Origin: Candidatus Flexicrinis affinis
GTDB lineage: Bacteria > Chloroflexota > Anaerolineae > Aggregatilineales > Phototrophicaceae
DNA length: 64,000 bases
Direction: 5' to 3'
Assembly (NCBI GenBank): GCA_016716525.1
Contig: JADJWE010000010.1
Span: 186,001-250,000 of the forward strand
Shown here in pieces: positions 16,879 through 25,321 of the stretch (its first letter is position 1; each line of letters begins with the position of its first letter). A model generated the notes under the pieces. The model did not search any database and had not been told where the DNA came from. It saw only the letters and a list, made by a program, of their open reading frames with translations. Made by a program: the position numbers and the translations under genes.

Positions 16879-17676
16879 ATGGGACTGCTTGACGGCAAGA
16901 TCGCGCTGGTTTTTGGCGTAGCGAACAAGGACAGTATCGGTTGGGGGATCGCCAAGCGGCTGCATCAGGAAGGCGCGACGATCCTGCTCAGCTATGCGGC
17001 CGAGGCGCTGGAGAAGCGTGTGCGCCCGCTGGCGGCGGAGGTCGACTGCGACTTCATCGAGTTGTGCGACGTCGGCAGTGACGAACAGCTCGACGCCGTG
17101 TTCGACAAGGTCAAGGAACGCTATGGCCGGCTCGACGTGCTGGTGCATTCGGTCGCCTTCGCCCCGCGTGAAGACCTCGGCGGGCGTTTTCTGGATGTCA
17201 GCCGCGAAGGGCTTAAGGTGGCCGTCGACATCAGCGCCTACAGCCTGATCGCGATGTGCAAGCGCGCCGAGCCGCTCATGCCGCCGGGCAGCACCGTGAT
17301 GAGCATGACGTACCACGCCGCCGAGCGCGTCATGCCCAAGTACAACGCGATGGCCGTCGCCAAGGCCGCGCTTGAGATCATTACCAAGTACCTCGCCGCC
17401 GACCTCGGCCCGAAGGGCATTCGCGTCAATGCCATCAGCGCCGGGCCGATCAAGACGCTGGCGGCCATGGGCGTACCGGGAATCCGCACCATGCTGCGCT
17501 TCAACGAAAAGACATCCCCCCTGCGCGGCAACGTCTCGCAAGACGACGTCGGCAAGACCGCCGTGTACCTCGCGTCCGACTGGTCGACCGGTGTCACCGG
17601 CGAGATCATCTACGTCGACTGCGGGTACAACATCCTCGGCTTGACCGCGACCGAGGAAGACATCGCGCAGTTCTAA
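16879..17676 (+). CDS. fabI: Enoyl-[acyl-carrier-protein] reductase (NADH), FabI type
   Basis: A 265-aa short-chain dehydrogenase that reduces the enoyl-ACP double bond in the last step of each fatty-acid elongation cycle. The nucleotide site is GVANKDSIGWGIA (residues 13-25). The FabI-specific catalytic triad is Tyr145, Tyr155 and Lys162 in YHAAERVMPKYNAMAVAK, with Tyr-x6-Lys spacing unlike the Tyr-x3-Lys of other short-chain dehydrogenases. The C-terminal VDCGYNILG is standard. A GGAGGGG ribosome site precedes the ATG. Holo-ACP synthase, another part of the pathway, is encoded far away at 58667. A structured repeat follows directly. Confidence 0.95.
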   Translation: MGLLDGKIALVFGVANKDSIGWGIAKRLHQEGATILLSYAAEALEKRVRPLAAEVDCDFIELCDVGSDEQLDAVFDKVKERYGRLDVLVHSVAFAPREDLGGRFLDVSREGLKVAVDISAYSLIAMCKRAEPLMPPGSTVMSMTYHAAERVMPKYNAMAVAKAALEIITKYLAADLGPKGIRVNAISAGPIKTLAAMGVPGIRTMLRFNEKTSPLRGNVSQDDVGKTAVYLASDWSTGVTGEIIYVDCGYNILGLTATEEDIAQF

Positions 17677-17689
17677 GGCGGCACGTTCG

Positions 17690-17836
17690 CAGAGGCTTCG
17701 CCTCCGCACCTCCACAAGGGGTTTGCACCCCTTGACCCCGTTACTGCGGATTTGGTGCACGCGCGCGTGCACCAAATCCGCGGAATGGGAGTCCAGAGGG
17801 CGAAAGCCTTCTGGTAGGCGTTGGCGCAGCGCCCTA
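17690..17836 (-). repeat. Multi-hairpin structured repeat, copy A
   Basis: Between fabI and the GT61 gene, in reverse orientation relative to copy C. The central hairpin has perfect 16-nt arms GCGGATTTGGTGCACG (17746-17761) and its complement at 17766-17781. Flanking hairpins are the AGGGG/CCCCT stem with conserved TGCAAA loop (in reverse) near 17716-17732, the GAGGC/GCCTC end stem near 17692-17704 and the GGC-GAAA-GCC stem near 17799-17808. Confidence 0.9.
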
Positions 17837-17852
17837 AAACCGAGGACATCCG

Positions 17853-18971
17853 GTGATTCATACCATCCAGCGTGTTCGCAGAGGATTACAGCGCCGGTGG
17901 GCGGAACGACCGTACCGCCGCTTTCAGCGTTTGCCGGAGGTCTCGATCTACGACCTCGGCGGCGATTCGCGCGTGCCGACAGCCGTTTTCGCGCCGCCAG
18001 AGGCGGTCGATATCCCGCATACGCTGACGGTCGGCCCCGTGCCGGAGGAGTTGACGCGCGCGGGAGGCACGACTCGCGACGTGCCCGAACAGATTGCGGT
18101 CGTGCTGCCGGATGCGGAGATCGCCGGACAGTACGCGGTCGCCGTGTGGGACGGGCGGCGCATCCGCGAGTCGGCGCTGCTCAGCCGCAAGAGCGCGGTA
18201 AATTGGGCATGGCCCGCCGGCACAGCGCATCGCGAACCGCTCGAACTCGATTTGGCCGCGCCGCTGTGCAGCCCCGGCAGCGGCGACGTGTACTTCGTGT
18301 GGATGGTCTACGGCGCCCTGCGCATTCTGGCGATCCGCGCATTGGCCGAAGGGCTCGGCCAGATGCCCAAGCTGCTCGTCCCCAGTAACCCGGCGCGGTT
18401 TGTCGCTGAGACGCTCGACCTGCTTGGGGTTGCGCCGGACGATGTTATCAGATGGCAGCACGCGCGCGGGCGCGTCCGCCGCTTGGTCGTCACCAGCGAA
18501 ACGCGCTGGGGGCCGACCTTCGCGCCAGCCACGTGCCGTTGGTTCCGCGAGGCGATGGTGAACGCTGCGGGTGCTCCCACCGCTGATCAGCCGCGCCGGT
18601 TGTACATCTCGCGCGGGAAGGCCCGCCGCCGGCGCATCCGCAATGAAGATGCGGTGACCGCCCTGCTGGCGCCGCTCGGCTTCGAGGCGTTCACGCTGGA
18701 AGACCTGCCGGTGGCCGAGCAAGTGCGCCTGTTCGCCGGGGCCGAAGCCGTCGTCGCGCCGCACGGATCGGGCCTGACCAATCTCGTGTTCGGACAGCGA
18801 ATCAAAGTGATCGAACTCCACACCCCCGCCAAGTACACCAATTCCTTCTTGGCGCTCAGCCACGCGTGCGGCCACGCCTATGCCGCGTGGATGGCGCCTG
18901 CCCCGGACCTCGACTACGATATCGACCTCGACGCGCTGCGGAAGCTGCTCGCGCTGCACGAGCTGTATTGA
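17853..18971 (+). CDS. Glycosyltransferase family 61 protein (DUF563-like)
   Basis: A 372-aa GT61-family transferase expected to add a sugar to a glycan or lipid-linked acceptor at the inner face of the membrane. The family signature is in the C-terminal half: LYISRGKARRRRIRNE near residues 249-264, then the invariant AVVAPHGSGLTNLVFG near 303-318 and KVIELHTP. No membrane helix or signal peptide is apparent. The GTG at 17853 lies just after structured repeat copy A; a later internal start cannot be excluded. Neighbours (fabI upstream, homospermidine synthase downstream) give no clue to the glycan. Confidence 0.85.
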   Translation: MIHTIQRVRRGLQRRWAERPYRRFQRLPEVSIYDLGGDSRVPTAVFAPPEAVDIPHTLTVGPVPEELTRAGGTTRDVPEQIAVVLPDAEIAGQYAVAVWDGRRIRESALLSRKSAVNWAWPAGTAHREPLELDLAAPLCSPGSGDVYFVWMVYGALRILAIRALAEGLGQMPKLLVPSNPARFVAETLDLLGVAPDDVIRWQHARGRVRRLVVTSETRWGPTFAPATCRWFREAMVNAAGAPTADQPRRLYISRGKARRRRIRNEDAVTALLAPLGFEAFTLEDLPVAEQVRLFAGAEAVVAPHGSGLTNLVFGQRIKVIELHTPAKYTNSFLALSHACGHAYAAWMAPAPDLDYDIDLDALRKLLALHELY

Positions 18972-19046
18972 TCCTGCCCCCTTGCGACGTGAGCAGGGGC
19001 CGGGTTACAGTGGGAAGACCTTAGCTACGGACAACTACGAGGCGTT

Positions 19047-20495
19047 ATGCGAGTAGCGTTTGGCGGCCGAGTCCTGATTTTGGGCTGCGGCTCAGTCTCC
19101 CAATGTTTACAGCCCCTTCTTCTGCGTCATCTCGACATGGATTTTTCGAAACTCACCATCTTGGACATGAACCCGCCCAACGGCAGGGCGGACGAAATGC
19201 TCGCCGCCGGCGCCACCTACGTGCAGCATGCCATCGACCCGGACAACATGGCCGAGACGCTCGGCGGGCTGGTCGGCGCAGGCGACTTGCTGATCGATCT
19301 GGCGTGGAACATCGAGGTCACCGAGATTATCGACTGGTGCCACCGCAACGGGGTGTTGTACATCAATACGGCGACCGAGCTGTGGGATCCGTACGACACC
19401 TCCGTCCCGCCCAACGAGCGCACGCTGTACGTCCGCCACATGATGCTGCGCGACCTCAAGGCGACGTGGGCCGAGACTGGTCCGACCGCCATCGTGGAGC
19501 ACGGCGCCAACCCCGGCCTCGTCAGCCACTGGACGAAGGTCGCGCTGACCGACATCGGTAAGGCGATGCTGGCGCAAGGCGTCAGCCCGCACAAACACGC
19601 CGACATCGATCGCTTCTTAAGTGAGCGCGCGTGGAACCGCCTTGCCATGACTCTCGGCGTCAAGGTCATTCACATCAGTGAACGCGACACGCAGATCACC
19701 AGCGTGCCCAAGCGCACCAACGAGTTCGTCAACACATGGTCGGTGGCCGGCTTCCACGAGGAAGGCATCGCGCCGGCGGAGATGGGCTGGGGCACGCACG
19801 AACGCTACATGCCCGAAAACGCGTGGGTCTACGACTATGGCCCCGGTAATCAGATTTGCCTGAGCCAAATGGGCATCAACACGCTGGTGCGCTCGTGGGT
19901 GCCGGCCTCGGGCGAGATCATCGGCATGGTGGTGCGCCACGGCGAGGCGTTCACCATCAGCGACCACCTGACCGTGCGCGCCGAGAACGGACGCCCGCTG
20001 TACCGCCCGACCGTGCACTACGCCTACCACCCGTGCGACTCGGCCATCGTGAGCCTGTGGGAGCTCAAGATGCGCAACTACGAAATGCAGCCCGAACAGC
20101 GCATCCTGCAGGACGATATCACCGACGGCATGGACGAGCTGGGCGTGCTGCTGCTCGGCCACGACCTGAACGGGTGGTGGGTCGGCAGCCAACTCGACAT
20201 CCACGAAACGCGACGCCTCGTGCCCGGCCAGAACGCGACCACGCTGCAGGTCGCCGCGTCGATCCTCGGCGCCGTTTCGTACATGATCAAACATCCGAAC
20301 CTAGGCCTGTGCGTCGCCGACGACCTGCCGCATGAGGACATCCTCGCCGTCGCCAATCCGTACCTCGGACCATGTCCGTCGGTGCAGACCGACTGGACGC
20401 CGCTGACGAATCACACCGACATCTTCAGCCCGTGGAACGGATGGCGCGCACATCCGGACGACGTTTGGCAGTTCAGCACGTTTCTGGTGCGGTAA
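19047..20495 (+). CDS. hss: Homospermidine synthase (saccharopine-dehydrogenase-like)
   Basis: A 482-aa enzyme that makes sym-homospermidine from putrescine (and spermidine) using NAD+ as a recycled cofactor. The N-terminal Rossmann fold is VLILGCGSVSQCLQPLLLRH near residues 9-28, followed by KLTILDMNP and the IEHGANPGLVSHW motif (residues about 151-162) that bacterial homospermidine synthases share. Length equals the family norm of about 475 aa. The start is ATG at 19047 with CTACGAGGCG as a weak ribosome site. It has its own gap upstream (75 bp) and is followed by small membrane-protein genes on the same strand. Confidence 0.88.
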   Translation: MRVAFGGRVLILGCGSVSQCLQPLLLRHLDMDFSKLTILDMNPPNGRADEMLAAGATYVQHAIDPDNMAETLGGLVGAGDLLIDLAWNIEVTEIIDWCHRNGVLYINTATELWDPYDTSVPPNERTLYVRHMMLRDLKATWAETGPTAIVEHGANPGLVSHWTKVALTDIGKAMLAQGVSPHKHADIDRFLSERAWNRLAMTLGVKVIHISERDTQITSVPKRTNEFVNTWSVAGFHEEGIAPAEMGWGTHERYMPENAWVYDYGPGNQICLSQMGINTLVRSWVPASGEIIGMVVRHGEAFTISDHLTVRAENGRPLYRPTVHYAYHPCDSAIVSLWELKMRNYEMQPEQRILQDDITDGMDELGVLLLGHDLNGWWVGSQLDIHETRRLVPGQNATTLQVAASILGAVSYMIKHPNLGLCVADDLPHEDILAVANPYLGPCPSVQTDWTPLTNHTDIFSPWNGWRAHPDDVWQFSTFLVR

Positions 20496-20546
20496 CCCCT
20501 GTTAGCTCCCTGATGCAATCGAGCGAGGACCGAGAGGAACACAACA

Positions 20547-20660
20547 ATGTCGGAGCCAAATGGATGCGCACAACTCCTTGAGCGTTTCATGGCGTTTGCG
20601 TTGATCGTCGTCGGCGTGGCCATCGCCGCCGCACACAGCGCGAGCGCCGCCGGATTGTAG
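20547..20660 (+). CDS. Possible small single-pass membrane peptide
   Basis: A 37-codon frame, ATG at 20547, 51 bp after homospermidine synthase and 39 bp before the next gene. It has a polar start (MSEPNGCAQLLERF) and one hydrophobic segment (MAFALIVVGVAIAAAHSASAAGL). GACCGAGAGG about 15 bases upstream could bind the ribosome. It has no recognised family; it may be a real leader peptide or chance. Confidence 0.35.
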   Translation: MSEPNGCAQLLERFMAFALIVVGVAIAAAHSASAAGL

Positions 20661-20699
20661 CCAACGCCTATCGCCAGCCCCGCGCGGGCAGGAGCCATC

Positions 20700-21056
20700 A
20701 TGCACATCGAGTGGGGCAAGGTCGCGCCGGTGCTGGTCTCGATCGGCATCATCATCGCGGTGGCGATTCTGCGCAATTATTCCAAAACGATCGCCGCCAT
20801 CGCCGCCGTGATGCCGATCAATATCCCGCTGGCCTTGTGGATCCTCGCTTCCGGCGACACCAACAGCCCGGCCGCATTGGCCGATATCACGGTGACGATG
20901 GCGTGGAACCTGCTGCCGACCGTGCTGTTCCTGATCGTTGTCATGCTGCTGCTGCGCGCCGATTGGACGCTGCTGCCGTCGATCGTGGCCGGTTACGTGG
21001 CGTGGGCGATCTCGCTCGGCGTGCTCAACCTGATTCGCGGGTGGGTCGGGGGGTAA
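20700..21056 (+). CDS. Small integral membrane protein, four predicted helices (DUF3147/GlpM-like size)
   Basis: A 118-aa hydrophobic protein with about four membrane segments: residues 8-24, 30-50, 66-86 and 90-112, short loops between. Size and topology resemble the small GlpM/DUF3147-type membrane proteins, but no diagnostic residue allows a firm family call and no function is proposed. The ATG at 20700 follows GCAGGAGCC. It lies 204 bp after homospermidine synthase on the same strand and may be cotranscribed with it. A CCCTC..GAGGGG repeat starts right after the stop. Confidence 0.7.
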   Translation: MHIEWGKVAPVLVSIGIIIAVAILRNYSKTIAAIAAVMPINIPLALWILASGDTNSPAALADITVTMAWNLLPTVLFLIVVMLLLRADWTLLPSIVAGYVAWAISLGVLNLIRGWVGG

Positions 21057-21322
21057 AGAGCCCTCACCCCCGGCCCCTCTCCCTCAGGGAGAGGGGAGTC
21101 CGCTATCCGCGCAGCGACATAGTGCGATAGTGCAGCGATTCATGACATCCGGCGTGGTAGGATTCGGACCGAGACAACCGGGCGACCCGCCGGCTCGCCC
21201 CTGTGAACCCGGCGCAGGTGCGCCGTTCCACATTCACGGCACTGCTGTAGCTCTCCTTATGACCGAGCCGCACGCTTTGCGCCACCGACAAGAAGGTTTC
21301 CCCTCTCCCTCAGGGAGAGGGG
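21057..21322. repeat. Repeat-rich intergenic region: CCCTCACCCC/GAGAGGGG family
   Basis: CCCTCACCCCCGGCCCCTCT and CCCTCAGGGAGAGGGG near 21061-21095 form a hairpin repeat found at many intergenic sites of the window. An inverted partner (CCCTCTCCCTCAGGGAGAGG with GGGGTGAGGG) lies at 21301-21335. Together they flank an unassigned segment containing GGGCGACCCGCCGG (21180-21193). No gene was seen. Confidence 0.6.
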
Positions 21323-22417
21323 TTAGGGGTGAGGGCTTACACGCTTCCCTTCATCCCCGTAGTCCTCGAGGGTCGTCGGGAAGGCGTGCGGATCGGGCAG
21401 GCGGCCATCGCGGGCCAGCGCCGCGTACGCCTCCGAGGAGACATACAACTCGTTCCAGTAGCGCACGGCGATCCCTTCGGTGACGCGCGGGAGGGTGACG
21501 TCCTCGCCCAGCACATAGTGGCGCAGCGCCGCCTCGACCTCGTTGAACCCGAAGCGTGCGCGCATCGGCGTGGTGCCGGAGAAGCGGACGTTGATTTCAA
21601 ACGCGACCGGCTTGCCGTGATGCACGCGCATTTGCACGTTGCATGACGCCACCGGCTTGAGCGCCGCAGCGATCCGTTCGGCTTCGGCACGCACGTCCGG
21701 ATAGTCGCCGACCTGCGCGAACACGGTCGTTCCCTGATGCAGGTGGCGGCGCATGGCGATGCTGCCGCGCACCGCGCCGTTCCGGTCGACAAAACAGCCG
21801 ACCGTGTACTCCGACTCGGTGTCGCCCAGCAGTTCTTCGACCACGGTGTTCGGACGCGTGGCGATGTATTCGGCGTCGGAGTCGCTGCGAAGGATCAGAA
21901 TTCCCTCGGCGCTCTTGCCGCCGCGCGGTTTGGCGATCAGCGGATACCCCGCCTCGGCGGCAAGCCTGCGCACCGCCTCGCGGTCGCTGCCGTCGGCATA
22001 ACGCGGCGTATTCAACCCGTGCGATTCGAGCCATTGGCACGTCCGCAGCTTGTCGTCACCGACCGCCAGCACGTCCGGCGGACTGACGAGGCACACCGCG
22101 CCGGTCTCCGCCTCGATGCGTGCGCGCTGGGCAGACATCGCCGCGACGACCGGCTCGACGCCGGACAGCACCGCGCGTACGCCTTCGCGATTGCACACGT
22201 CGATGAGCCACGGGACGAACGCCGGATCGGTGGCGCGGGGCGAGATGTACGCCGTGTCGGCCGTGTACAGCCCCATCGACTCCGGGCCGACGCACGCGCC
22301 AATCACCCGCACGGGCAGGGTAGAGAGGGCTAGCGCCTTGAGGATTCCCTGGCTGACGTTGCCGCCGACGCCCAGCACGAGCACGGTCAGTGGCGAAGCA
22401 GATGGCGAATCGGTCAC
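21323..22417 (-). CDS. ATP-grasp family ligase (carbamoyl-phosphate-synthase-like)
   Basis: About 364 aa. N-terminal VLVLGVGGNVSQGILKAL is a Rossmann-like pre-ATP-grasp fold. DKLRTCQWLESHGLNTPRY, AGYPLIAKPRGGKSAEG and VVEELLGDTESEYTVGCF are the ATP-grasp nucleotide-binding strands; FEINVRFSGTTPMRARFGFNE supplies the metal-binding Glu/Asn. Such enzymes join a carboxylate to an amine, thiol or another acid with ATP; CarB-like relatives often modify peptides or small metabolites. The acceptor is unknown. I prefer GTG 22417 (GTGGAG 8 bases upstream) over an earlier GTG at 22456. The C-terminus runs into a GAGAGGGG repeat, which encodes the last few residues. Confidence 0.8.
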   Translation of the reverse strand: MTDSPSASPLTVLVLGVGGNVSQGILKALALSTLPVRVIGACVGPESMGLYTADTAYISPRATDPAFVPWLIDVCNREGVRAVLSGVEPVVAAMSAQRARIEAETGAVCLVSPPDVLAVGDDKLRTCQWLESHGLNTPRYADGSDREAVRRLAAEAGYPLIAKPRGGKSAEGILILRSDSDAEYIATRPNTVVEELLGDTESEYTVGCFVDRNGAVRGSIAMRRHLHQGTTVFAQVGDYPDVRAEAERIAAALKPVASCNVQMRVHHGKPVAFEINVRFSGTTPMRARFGFNEVEAALRHYVLGEDVTLPRVTEGIAVRYWNELYVSSEAYAALARDGRLPDPHAFPTTLEDYGDEGKRVSPHP

Positions 22418-22704
22418 GATGTGGACTCCACGGCCGGTACGGGCATCACTGTACACCGGACGGCGCGCGCTTCACAAGCGCGGCAGAAGGATTGTGAGCG
22501 TCTACAGGCCAGAAGCCGATGTGGTCTCACCCCCTCACCCCCGACCCCTCTCCCTCAAGGGGCGAGGGGAGAAACGTGCCTTCCGGCATGACCATGATTA
22601 TTGCAAGGGGTACAGTCACAAGCGGCAATCGAGGTAATACTTGATTACCTGAGCATCTCTGTTGCGAAACGTTTCCAGATTTCCCAAAACGATTCACGCC
22701 TTGC
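22418..22704. repeat. Intergenic region with a CCCTCACCCC/GAGGGGAGA repeat
   Basis: The repeat CCCCTCACCCCCGACCCCTC..CAAGGGGCGAGGGGAGA lies near 22531-22571. The remaining 130 bp are relatively AT-rich and hold no recognised gene or RNA. Confidence 0.5.
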
Positions 22705-23379
22705 CTACGACAGCTCTTTCACCAGCGCGAGCAGCAGGCCGTCGTATCCCTTCGCGCCGACCGTTTGCACGGCGGTGGCATCCACGCGCGGCTCGGCAGC
22801 GATGACGTCGAACATCTCGCGCACGCCGCGCACGCTGCCGTCCGTGCTGCCCTCATCGACGATCCGGCCCTCGCGCACGACGTTGTCCACGATGATCACC
22901 GTGCCGGGGCGCGAGAGCGCCAGCGCCCAGCGGAAATAATCGGGATTGCTCGGCTTGTCGGCGTCGATGAAGATCAGGTCGAAGCTGTCCAGTCCCTCGG
23001 CGGCGAGCTGCGCCAGCGAGTCGATCGCACGCCCCACGCGGATCTCAACGCGGTCGGCCAAGCCCGCACGCGTGATGTTTTCCTGCGCGACCTGTGCGTG
23101 TTTCGGGTCGTATTCCAGCGTGATCAAGTGCCCGTCCGGGGCAAGCGCCATCGCCAGCCAAATCGTGCTGTATCCGCCCAGCGTGCCGACTTCGAGGATA
23201 CGCTTGGGGTGCTGCATCCGCGCCAGCAGATGCAGCATCATGCCTTGATTGGGGGCGACGTGAATCTCGGGCAGCCCGGCCTCGGCGCTGGCGTCCAGCG
23301 CGGCATCGAGCGCCGGATCGGGCGGGACCAGCGTGCGCTGGATGTATTCATCGACAGCGGTCCACAGTTCTTGTGACAT
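22705..23379 (-). CDS. O-methyltransferase (family 3, caffeoyl-CoA/catechol type)
   Basis: A 224-aa SAM-dependent, metal-dependent methyltransferase. QGMMLHLLARMQHPKRILEVGTLGGYSTIWLA holds the SAM-binding GxxxG motif near residues 64-74. FDLIFIDADKPSN and VIIVDNVVREG supply the Asp-rich metal site of this family. Soluble and cytoplasmic; the substrate (catechol-like or other hydroxylated small molecule) cannot be told. ATG 23379 is preceded by GGAGGG at the proper distance, better than starts further upstream, which fall in repeats. Not in an operon: both sides are repeat-rich spacers. Confidence 0.88.
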   Translation of the reverse strand: MSQELWTAVDEYIQRTLVPPDPALDAALDASAEAGLPEIHVAPNQGMMLHLLARMQHPKRILEVGTLGGYSTIWLAMALAPDGHLITLEYDPKHAQVAQENITRAGLADRVEIRVGRAIDSLAQLAAEGLDSFDLIFIDADKPSNPDYFRWALALSRPGTVIIVDNVVREGRIVDEGSTDGSVRGVREMFDVIAAEPRVDATAVQTVGAKGYDGLLLALVKELS

Positions 23380-23987
23380 GGGTCTCCCTCCGCATGGGGT
23401 GGGCGTATGCCTGAAGCATAGCAGAGTTTGGGGGAAAAGGGGAAAGATACAAGGGCAAAGGGAAGTGATGCGTGATGCGTGATAAGGAAGGGCAAAAGCG
23501 GGTACGGAGGACACGGAGAACGGGAGAGCACACAGAGGTGGCCGTAGGGGCGACCCGCCGGGTCGCCCGCGGTGATTTATTCGCGAAACGTCGCGGTGTC
23601 GTAGGGACGCGATCTATCGCGTCCGGCAATCGGCAGCGGGGGCACTTGCGCCCAACCTCACCCCAAACCCCTCTCCCGAGGAGAGGGGCCTTCGGGATTC
23701 CGCGCGTATCTTTCTCTCCTCTCCCACAACCGTAGGGAGCACCGAAGGTCAGGAGAGGGGCGTTCGCCCCGTGCGCGTTTTTCTCCCCTCTCTTCGGGAG
23801 AGGGGCCGGGGGTGAGGTCAGCGTGTGGGACGCGAACCATCGCGTCCGGCAATCGGCGGACGAGGCTGAGGGTGTATACCCCTTAGCCACTGGCCGAATG
23901 TCGTCAGGCTTGCTGTCGAGCTGTATAGCGCTCGGTGAGCGATGAACTGTGGTAGTTTCTCAGCACTCAGCACTTCCAACTTCTTGC
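23380..23987. repeat. 608-bp repeat-rich spacer: GTAGGG hairpins and CCCTC/GAGGG repeats
   Basis: The spacer holds GTAGGGGCGACCC..GGGTCGCCCG (23544-23569), GTAGGGACGCGAT..ATCGCGTCC (23601-23626), then three to four copies of the AACCTCACCCC..CCTCTCC..GGAGAGGGGC family (23655-23820). GGACGCGAACCATCGCGTCC lies near 23830. The AGCACACAGAGG string near 23527 recurs at 54.8 kb. No coding sequence was found; all apparent frames are repeat translations. Confidence 0.75.
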
Positions 23988-24302
23988 CTAAAACACCGCG
24001 CCCCACACGAAGAACACGACCAACCCCAACACGATCGTGAGCAGCAAGCTCTTCGTCCGCCACGAGATCAGCGCGGTGATGATCCCCGCGTACAAATAGG
24101 CGTTATCGGGCGTGACGATCACGGCGCCCTGCGGCGCGGCGATTGCCGGCACGGTGATTGCAGAGAGCACCGCGACCGGGACATAGCGCAGCGCGCGCTT
24201 GACGGCCGGCGACATCTCGGCGCGGGTGACCAGCGCGAGCGTCCCGTAGCGCAGGCCGAACGTCACCACCGCCATGCCGAGGATCGTGACGAATTCGGTC
24301 AT
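23988..24302 (-). CDS. azlD: AzlD-family branched-chain amino acid transport subunit
   Basis: A 104-aa membrane protein with about four helices, the small partner of AzlC in export of branched-chain amino acids and analogues. It shows the family pattern: RYGTLALVTRAEMSPAVKRALRYVPVAVLSAITVPAI near residues 19-55 and a C-terminal hydrophobic tail. Its ATG (24302-24300) overlaps the azlC stop by four bases (ATGA), showing translational coupling in the operon azlC-azlD. A 600-bp repeat zone lies after it. Confidence 0.9.
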   Translation of the reverse strand: MTEFVTILGMAVVTFGLRYGTLALVTRAEMSPAVKRALRYVPVAVLSAITVPAIAAPQGAVIVTPDNAYLYAGIITALISWRTKSLLLTIVLGLVVFFVWGAVF

Positions 24303-25054
24303 GATGCCGCCTTGTTGGAGCCGCTGCGCGCCGTTTCGAACACGTAACCGACGGCAATCGCGGCAACGGCCGCAATCAGCATCCCGAGCTTGTTGGGCAG
24401 CCCATTGAGCAGCAGGCCGAGCGTTCCGCCCGTGATCGCACAGGCGATCATGGGGCGCGTACGCAGCATCGGTACGACCATGCCGATAAACGTCACGCTC
24501 ATCGCGAAGTCGAGCCCCAGCCCGCCGCCAGCCATCAGCGCCTGACCGGCGACGATGCCGATCACCGTCACCATCTGCCACGCGACGAACAAGCCCAGCT
24601 CGGCGCCCAGCATAAACCAGTGGCGGTCTTCGGCGTTCTCGGCCGAGCGCTCGAAGTGCACGACGGTGATGGTGTAGGCTTCATCGGTGAGTAGGAACCC
24701 CAGCGGGATCAGCCAGCGCTGCGGCAGATGCTTCAAATAGGGGGCCATGGATGCGCTGTACAGGGCGTGACGGGAGTTGACGACCAGCGTGGTGACGATT
24801 ATCAGCACGGCCGACGCACCCTGCCCCCACAGCGTCGCGCCGATGAACTGCGACGATCCGGCGAACACGAACAGCGACATGCCCATCACGGCCAGCGGAG
24901 ACAGGCCGACGCTAATCGCAAACGCGCCGAAGATCAGGCCGAACGGGATCGCCCCCGCGACCATCGGAAGCACGGCGATCAGCCCCGCCGCGAACTCTTT
25001 CCATCGCGCCGACCAGGGCGCCGCACCTACTGTCGTGATATCCATGGTGCCCAT
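24299..25054 (-). CDS. azlC: AzlC-family branched-chain amino acid permease
   Basis: A 251-aa integral membrane protein. The family signature is GAIPFGLIFGAFAISVGLS near residues 33-51, followed by FVFAGSSQFIGATL and VVNSRHALYSASMAPYLK. About six to seven membrane helices. With AzlD it forms an exporter of branched-chain amino acids. ATG 25054 is used; a second ATG three codons later is equally possible. The gene is divergent from recD2, the spacer carrying structured repeat copy B. No regulator gene sits nearby. Confidence 0.9.
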   Translation of the reverse strand: MGTMDITTVGAAPWSARWKEFAAGLIAVLPMVAGAIPFGLIFGAFAISVGLSPLAVMGMSLFVFAGSSQFIGATLWGQGASAVLIIVTTLVVNSRHALYSASMAPYLKHLPQRWLIPLGFLLTDEAYTITVVHFERSAENAEDRHWFMLGAELGLFVAWQMVTVIGIVAGQALMAGGGLGLDFAMSVTFIGMVVPMLRTRPMIACAITGGTLGLLLNGLPNKLGMLIAAVAAIAVGYVFETARSGSNKAAS

Positions 25055-25161
25055 TATTCACGGGCGCAATTGCAAACTGTAGTGCCAATTGCCGCTCACT
25101 TGACCGACCACCCACCGGCGCGCAATTGCGCATCGGCTGATAAAATAGCGATTGAAACGAC

Positions 25162-25284
25162 TCCAAAGGGCTTCCGCCCTCTGGACTCCCTTTTCTGCGA
25201 TTTCAAGTCGCTGGCGACTTGAAATCGCGAGCAAAGAGGTGCAGGAGTGCAAGCTCCTGCCGGGGTGCGGGGCAGCGCCCCGCG
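25162..25284 (+). repeat. Multi-hairpin structured repeat, copy B
   Basis: In the divergent spacer between azlC and recD2. Hairpins in order: AGGGC/GCCCT near 25167-25180; the central stem with perfect 15-nt arms GCGATTTCAAGTCGC (25197-25211) and complement (25214-25228); GCAGGAG-TGCAAG-CTCCTGC (25241-25260); and GGGGC-AGC-GCCCC near 25268-25281. It ends 37 bp before the recD2 start. Confidence 0.9.
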
Positions 25285-25321
25285 ATGGTATTCAGCGGCG
25301 AGGGTGGAGCAGGCAAACGGC

